Below, piece after piece: positions 61,018 to 64,000 of a DNA stretch of 64,000 bases. The notes under the pieces were generated by a model that did no database searches, was not told where the DNA came from, and saw nothing but the letters and a program-made list of their open reading frames with translations. The stretch's first letter is position 1. Each line of letters opens with the position of its first letter. Location: contig JAJDWR010000036.1 in NCBI GenBank assembly GCA_022825505.1, forward strand, positions 194,034 to 258,033. The letters are read 5' to 3'. The stretch comes from Gammaproteobacteria bacterium (GTDB taxonomy: Bacteria > Pseudomonadota > Gammaproteobacteria > Steroidobacterales > Rariloculaceae). Made by a program: the position numbers and the translations under genes.

Positions 61018-61995
61018 TCATCGAAGAACGGAACGCACCGCGCCCACCACCTTCTCCGGCGTTGTCCGGAACGGCGTCTGGGCGACGGTACCTCTCGGTA
61101 TGGGGATGTCCGGCGGCGACAGCCGCACGACCGGCGCCTTGAGATCGTCGAAGGCGGACTCCGCGACCAACGCCCCGATCTCGGCGCCGAATCCGCACGT
61201 GCGAGGGCTGTCGTCCACCACCACCACACGGCCGGTCTTGCGCACCGACGACAGGATGGCCGCGCGGTCCAGGGGCACGATGGTGCGCGGGTCGACAACC
61301 TCGGCGGAAACCCCGTCGGCAGCCAGCGTCTCGGCCGCCTCCAGCGCTACGTGCACCTTGTGCGACGTGGCCACTATGGTGACATCGTCGCCCGCCCGCC
61401 TGACCTCCGCCTGGCCGAATGGGATGGAGAAATCACCGTCCGGGACCTCGCCTTCCATTGCCATCAGTAACGGATGGTTCATGACCACAGTGGGATTATC
61501 GCTTCTCAGCGCGGTCGTCATCAGACCCTTGATATCGGCGGGTGTGGAAGCCAGCACGATCTGAATGCCCGGACAGTTGGCCAGCATGGCGTAGGGACTG
61601 CGGCTGTGCTGGGAGTGCTCGATGGGCATGATGCCGTGCATCATGACGAAGACGGCCGGGACGGTGATCTGCCCGCCCGACTGATGATGCGCCACGCCCG
61701 CCTCGTGAATGAACTGCGACCAGGCCTCGACGGCGAATGCCGCAAGACCGAAGTGCGCCAGCGCGCGGCAACCGCTCATGGCCGAACCGATGGCAAGCCC
61801 CGCTACGGCGGACTCCGAGATGGGCGGTTCGTCGATGACCCGATCCGCGTAGCGCTCCCGAACCGCGTTCAACGCCGGATGCTCTGCCGCGGGCCCCAGC
61901 AGGTAGGCGCTGCCGATCAGCGTCATGGTCTGGTCGTCGTGCATCCTCGCCACGACGGCGTCCACCATGCCCGCGGCAAACGTCATCCTGGACAT
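61018..61995 (-). CDS. Divergent E1 beta subunit of 2-oxoacid dehydrogenase
   Basis: A 325-residue transketolase-type beta subunit; ATG 61995 has GGGGGAG 8 nt upstream. The C-terminal half is standard (ASTPADIKGLMTTALRSDNP, VSAEVVDPRTIVPLDRAAI). The N-terminal half departs from the consensus: GSAYLLGPAAEHP replaces the usual GEDVG segment and MMHGIMPIEHSQHS replaces the normal G-G-STHSQ region. It may be a regulatory or altered-specificity subunit. It sits between E1 alpha (62015) and E2 on the same strand, with a canonical E1 beta at 63109. Confidence 0.88.
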   Translation of the reverse strand: MSRMTFAAGMVDAVVARMHDDQTMTLIGSAYLLGPAAEHPALNAVRERYADRVIDEPPISESAVAGLAIGSAMSGCRALAHFGLAAFAVEAWSQFIHEAGVAHHQSGGQITVPAVFVMMHGIMPIEHSQHSRSPYAMLANCPGIQIVLASTPADIKGLMTTALRSDNPTVVMNHPLLMAMEGEVPDGDFSIPFGQAEVRRAGDDVTIVATSHKVHVALEAAETLAADGVSAEVVDPRTIVPLDRAAILSSVRKTGRVVVVDDSPRTCGFGAEIGALVAESAFDDLKAPVVRLSPPDIPIPRGTVAQTPFRTTPEKVVGAVRSVLR

Positions 61996-62014
61996 CGCGA
62001 AGCTCCCCCGGCCA

Positions 62015-63031
62015 TCATGCAAACGTACCCGTGAGTCCGCTTTCGGCCGAAGGCAGCGGACTGGCGAGCGCAAACTCGCGCGCTGCCTCCACGGTTCGGC
62101 AGACTCGCTCGTTCATGGCGACGATTTCGCTGCGACTAATCCGGCCTTGACGGAACAGGTCTCTGCCATAACCGATGACCGGGTCGTACCGATTGATCCA
62201 GTCGGCATGCTCGCCTGTTACCGAAGCAGGATCCCAGACACCGTCGAGATCGGTCACGCCAGTCACCAGTTGCGGGTTGAAGCTGCGGGACCCCGGCCAG
62301 CGTCGGGTTCGCATCTCGATGAATGCGGGCGCCCTGCCCTCGCGCAGATCGCCGATCAGCCGGCTCGCTGCCTCGTGGACGTCGGTCACGCTTTCCCCGG
62401 CAACCACTTCCGTGGCAATGCCCAGCGCGCGGGGGATGTCCCCGAGCGTCTCGGCTGCCATGGAGGACGACGACCATTCGTTCTGGGCGCGGCCCGTGGT
62501 CACGCCGACGCTGTTGTTCTCGCATACCAGCAGCACCGGCTGGCTATACAGCGCGGCAATGTTCATGGCCTCGAAGCCGATGCCTTCCTCCAGCCCGCCG
62601 TCGCCGAAGAAGGTCACGCAGATCCCGCCCCTGCCCCTGATTTTCTGGGCCTGCGCGGCGCCGATGCCCAGACCGATGCCGCCGCCCACCTGGCCCGTGG
62701 TGGCCAGGAATCCCGCCGCGCGCACCGTCAGCCCGGCGCTGCCGCCGCGCCCCTTGTTGAAGCCGTCGGCCCGACCGAGGATCTCGGCCAGTGCGCGGCC
62801 GGGGTCGGCGCCTCGGGCGAGCACGTGGCCATGGTTGCGGTGGGTGGTCAGGATCAGGTCGTCCTCGCGCAGCAGTTCCATGATGGTCGCGCCCACCGCC
62901 TCCTGGCCGATGTAGACGTGGCGATGGCCTTCGGTTTCCACGGTCGCCCAGAGATCGATTACCGTCTCCTCGAAGCGGCGGATCAGCAGCATCGATTCGA
63001 AAATGGCCAGTGCCTGTGCGCTGTCAATCAT
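62015..63031 (-). CDS. E1 alpha subunit of 2-oxoacid dehydrogenase
   Basis: A 338-residue ThDP-binding alpha subunit. Landmarks: IGQEAVGATIMELLREDDLI, THRNHGHVLARG, GLTVRAAGFLATTGQVGGGI, the ThDP/Mg motif GDGGLEEGIGFEAMNIAALY ending in CENN, and the phosphorylation-loop-like region near 280. It pairs with a beta subunit to decarboxylate a 2-oxoacid, producing an acyl group for E2. Sequence style resembles the acetoin/pyruvate dehydrogenase type. It lies between two beta-subunit genes on the minus strand, so two alternative E1 assemblies are conceivable. Confidence 0.94.
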   Translation of the reverse strand: MIDSAQALAIFESMLLIRRFEETVIDLWATVETEGHRHVYIGQEAVGATIMELLREDDLILTTHRNHGHVLARGADPGRALAEILGRADGFNKGRGGSAGLTVRAAGFLATTGQVGGGIGLGIGAAQAQKIRGRGGICVTFFGDGGLEEGIGFEAMNIAALYSQPVLLVCENNSVGVTTGRAQNEWSSSSMAAETLGDIPRALGIATEVVAGESVTDVHEAASRLIGDLREGRAPAFIEMRTRRWPGSRSFNPQLVTGVTDLDGVWDPASVTGEHADWINRYDPVIGYGRDLFRQGRISRSEIVAMNERVCRTVEAAREFALASPLPSAESGLTGTFA

Positions 63032-63108
63032 TGGTCAATGGTTCCGTAACGGCCGGCATATGTCAGCCTTCGCGCCTGTCCGCCTCGAGTCGTTTCGCGC
63101 ATTCGTTC

Positions 63109-64000
63109 TCATCCGTACATCCGTTCGACCTTCGCCACGACCTGATCGGCACTCGGCACCATCATCGCTTCCAGCGGCTTGCTGCACGGTACCGGGTTGT
63201 GGGGCGCGCCGATCCGCATCACCGGTGCATCGAGGTAGTCGAAGGCGCCCTCGGAAACGGTCGCGGCAACCTCGGCGCCGATACCGTAGGATTCATGTCC
63301 GCCGTCGATCACCACGGCGCGACCGGTTCTGGCCACCGAGTCGATCAGTGTTTCGGTATCCAGCGGAACGATGGATCGCGGATCCACCACCTCGGCGCTG
63401 ATGCCTTTCGCGGCAAGCGCATCCGCCGCCTCAAGCGCAACGTGCACCATGCGCGAAAACGCGATCAGCGTCACGTCGCTGCCCTTGCGCTTGATGTCGG
63501 CCACACCCAGTTCGACGATATGCTCGCCCTCCGGCACCGGCCCCTTGAGGTTGTAGGTCATGCGATCCTCGAAGTACAGGACCGGGTTGTCGTCGCGGAT
63601 TGCCGCCGTCATCAGCCCCTTGGCATCCGCAGGTGTGGACGGGGCCGCGAGCTTGAGACCCGGGACATGCGCCGGCCAGGCGTACAGAGTCTGCGAGTGA
63701 GTGGAGCCCAGGACACCGCCTACGCCGATGGCGGTCCGCAGCACCAGTGGAACCCTGAACCCGCCGCCGGAAAGGTAATGAATCTTGGCTGCATGATTGA
63801 CCAGTTGATCCATGACCAGCGTCAGGAAATCGCTGAACATGATCTCCACGACGGGCCGCATGCCGGCGACGGCCGCGCCCACCGTCAGCCCGAACATTCC
63901 GGCTTCCGAAATGGGCGTATCGATCACGCGCCTGTCCCCGAATTCGGCATGTAATCCCTGGGTCTGCTTGAAGATGCCCTCGGCCACGCCCACGTCCTCG
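63109..64000 (-). CDS. E1 beta subunit of 2-oxoacid dehydrogenase (5' end beyond window)
   Basis: At least 296 residues, truncated at the window edge: the last codons read EDVGVAEGIFKQTQGLHAEF, so the true start lies beyond base 64000. It keeps the canonical beta-subunit sequence: DTPISEAGMFGLTVGAAVAG, IMFSDFLTLVMDQLVNHAAK, IGVGGVLGSTHSQTLYAW, APSTPADAKGLMTAAIRDDN and EVVDPRSIVPLD. It is thus the regular E1 beta partner of the E1 alpha at 62015, while the beta at 61018 is divergent. First known gene of the minus-strand 2-oxoacid dehydrogenase cluster. Confidence 0.93.
   Translation of the reverse strand, partial: EDVGVAEGIFKQTQGLHAEFGDRRVIDTPISEAGMFGLTVGAAVAGMRPVVEIMFSDFLTLVMDQLVNHAAKIHYLSGGGFRVPLVLRTAIGVGGVLGSTHSQTLYAWPAHVPGLKLAAPSTPADAKGLMTAAIRDDNPVLYFEDRMTYNLKGPVPEGEHIVELGVADIKRKGSDVTLIAFSRMVHVALEAADALAAKGISAEVVDPRSIVPLDTETLIDSVARTGRAVVIDGGHESYGIGAEVAATVSEGAFDYLDAPVMRIGAPHNPVPCSKPLEAMMVPSADQVVAKVERMYG

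Noticed and set aside
1..64000. tRNA, rRNA, CRISPR arrays and insertion sequences
   Set aside because: No cloverleaf, rRNA-like stretch, regularly spaced repeat or transposase-like ORF was seen by reading; tRNAscan-SE, Infernal and CRISPR finders would settle this.

Overview
The window reads as one contiguous, high-G+C, gene-dense chromosome segment of a Gram-negative heterotroph, most likely a proteobacterium. This is inferred from three TonB-dependent outer-membrane receptors, many Sec and Tat signal peptides, lipoproteins, a TRAP solute-binding protein and an OmpR/EnvZ-type two-component pair. I see no rRNA, tRNA, CRISPR array, transposase or phage genes. About 48 protein-coding genes are supported.

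Layout: 0-10.7 kb holds a two-component system (minus strand), then plus-strand genes for an exported amidohydrolase, a haem-motif/propeller protein, a solitary ModA, a RES/Xre-type toxin-antitoxin pair, a sulfatase and a rhomboid protease. 10.7-23.4 kb is a co-directional minus-strand block. It contains five full-length copies of one exported two-domain family (DUF6152-like), a sulfatase, an MBL-fold protein, an NHL-type propeller, a GlcG/HbpS-like protein, a LysR regulator with two tandem DNA-binding domains, and a TRAP binding protein. 23.7-36.6 kb carries a lipoprotein amidohydrolase, two TonB receptors, a pair of ricin-like secreted proteins, an MBL hydrolase with an exported isoaspartyl methyltransferase, a DUF5916 barrel protein, and a decayed DUF6152-like fragment. 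36.6-46 kb looks like a catabolic operon: UbiD decarboxylase, molybdopterin oxidoreductase, Tat-type ThDP enzyme, cytochrome c, amidohydrolase and DUF3500 protein. 46-54.6 kb has a third TonB receptor, an exported PLP enzyme, four more DUF6152-related genes (two full length, one N-domain only, one C-domain only) and a Doc/AbrB-type toxin-antitoxin pair. 54.9-64 kb has an amidohydrolase, a VOC protein, an arylsulfotransferase, a selenoprotein gene, and a 2-oxoacid dehydrogenase cluster (E2, E1 beta, E1 alpha, second E1 beta) cut by the window end.

The most important observation is at 59149-59694. What looks like two small ORFs is one AhpD/carboxymuconolactone-decarboxylase-family gene with an in-frame TGA exactly where the second Cys of the CxxC redox motif belongs (C59-P-H-U62). 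A hairpin with a GGTC apical loop sits 17 nt after the TGA, as expected of a bacterial SECIS. The second is the DUF6152-like expansion: all eight copies that keep the N-terminal domain have a His-His pair at or next to the predicted signal-peptide cleavage point plus a conserved PH motif, suggesting a metal site.

Functionally the window suggests uptake and degradation of complex, probably sulfated or aromatic, organic matter. Receptors bring substrates in; periplasmic sulfatases, amidohydrolases and propeller proteins process them; UbiD, molybdenum and ThDP enzymes and a 2-oxoacid dehydrogenase complex take the products further. These pathway assignments are inferences from gene families and neighbourhood.
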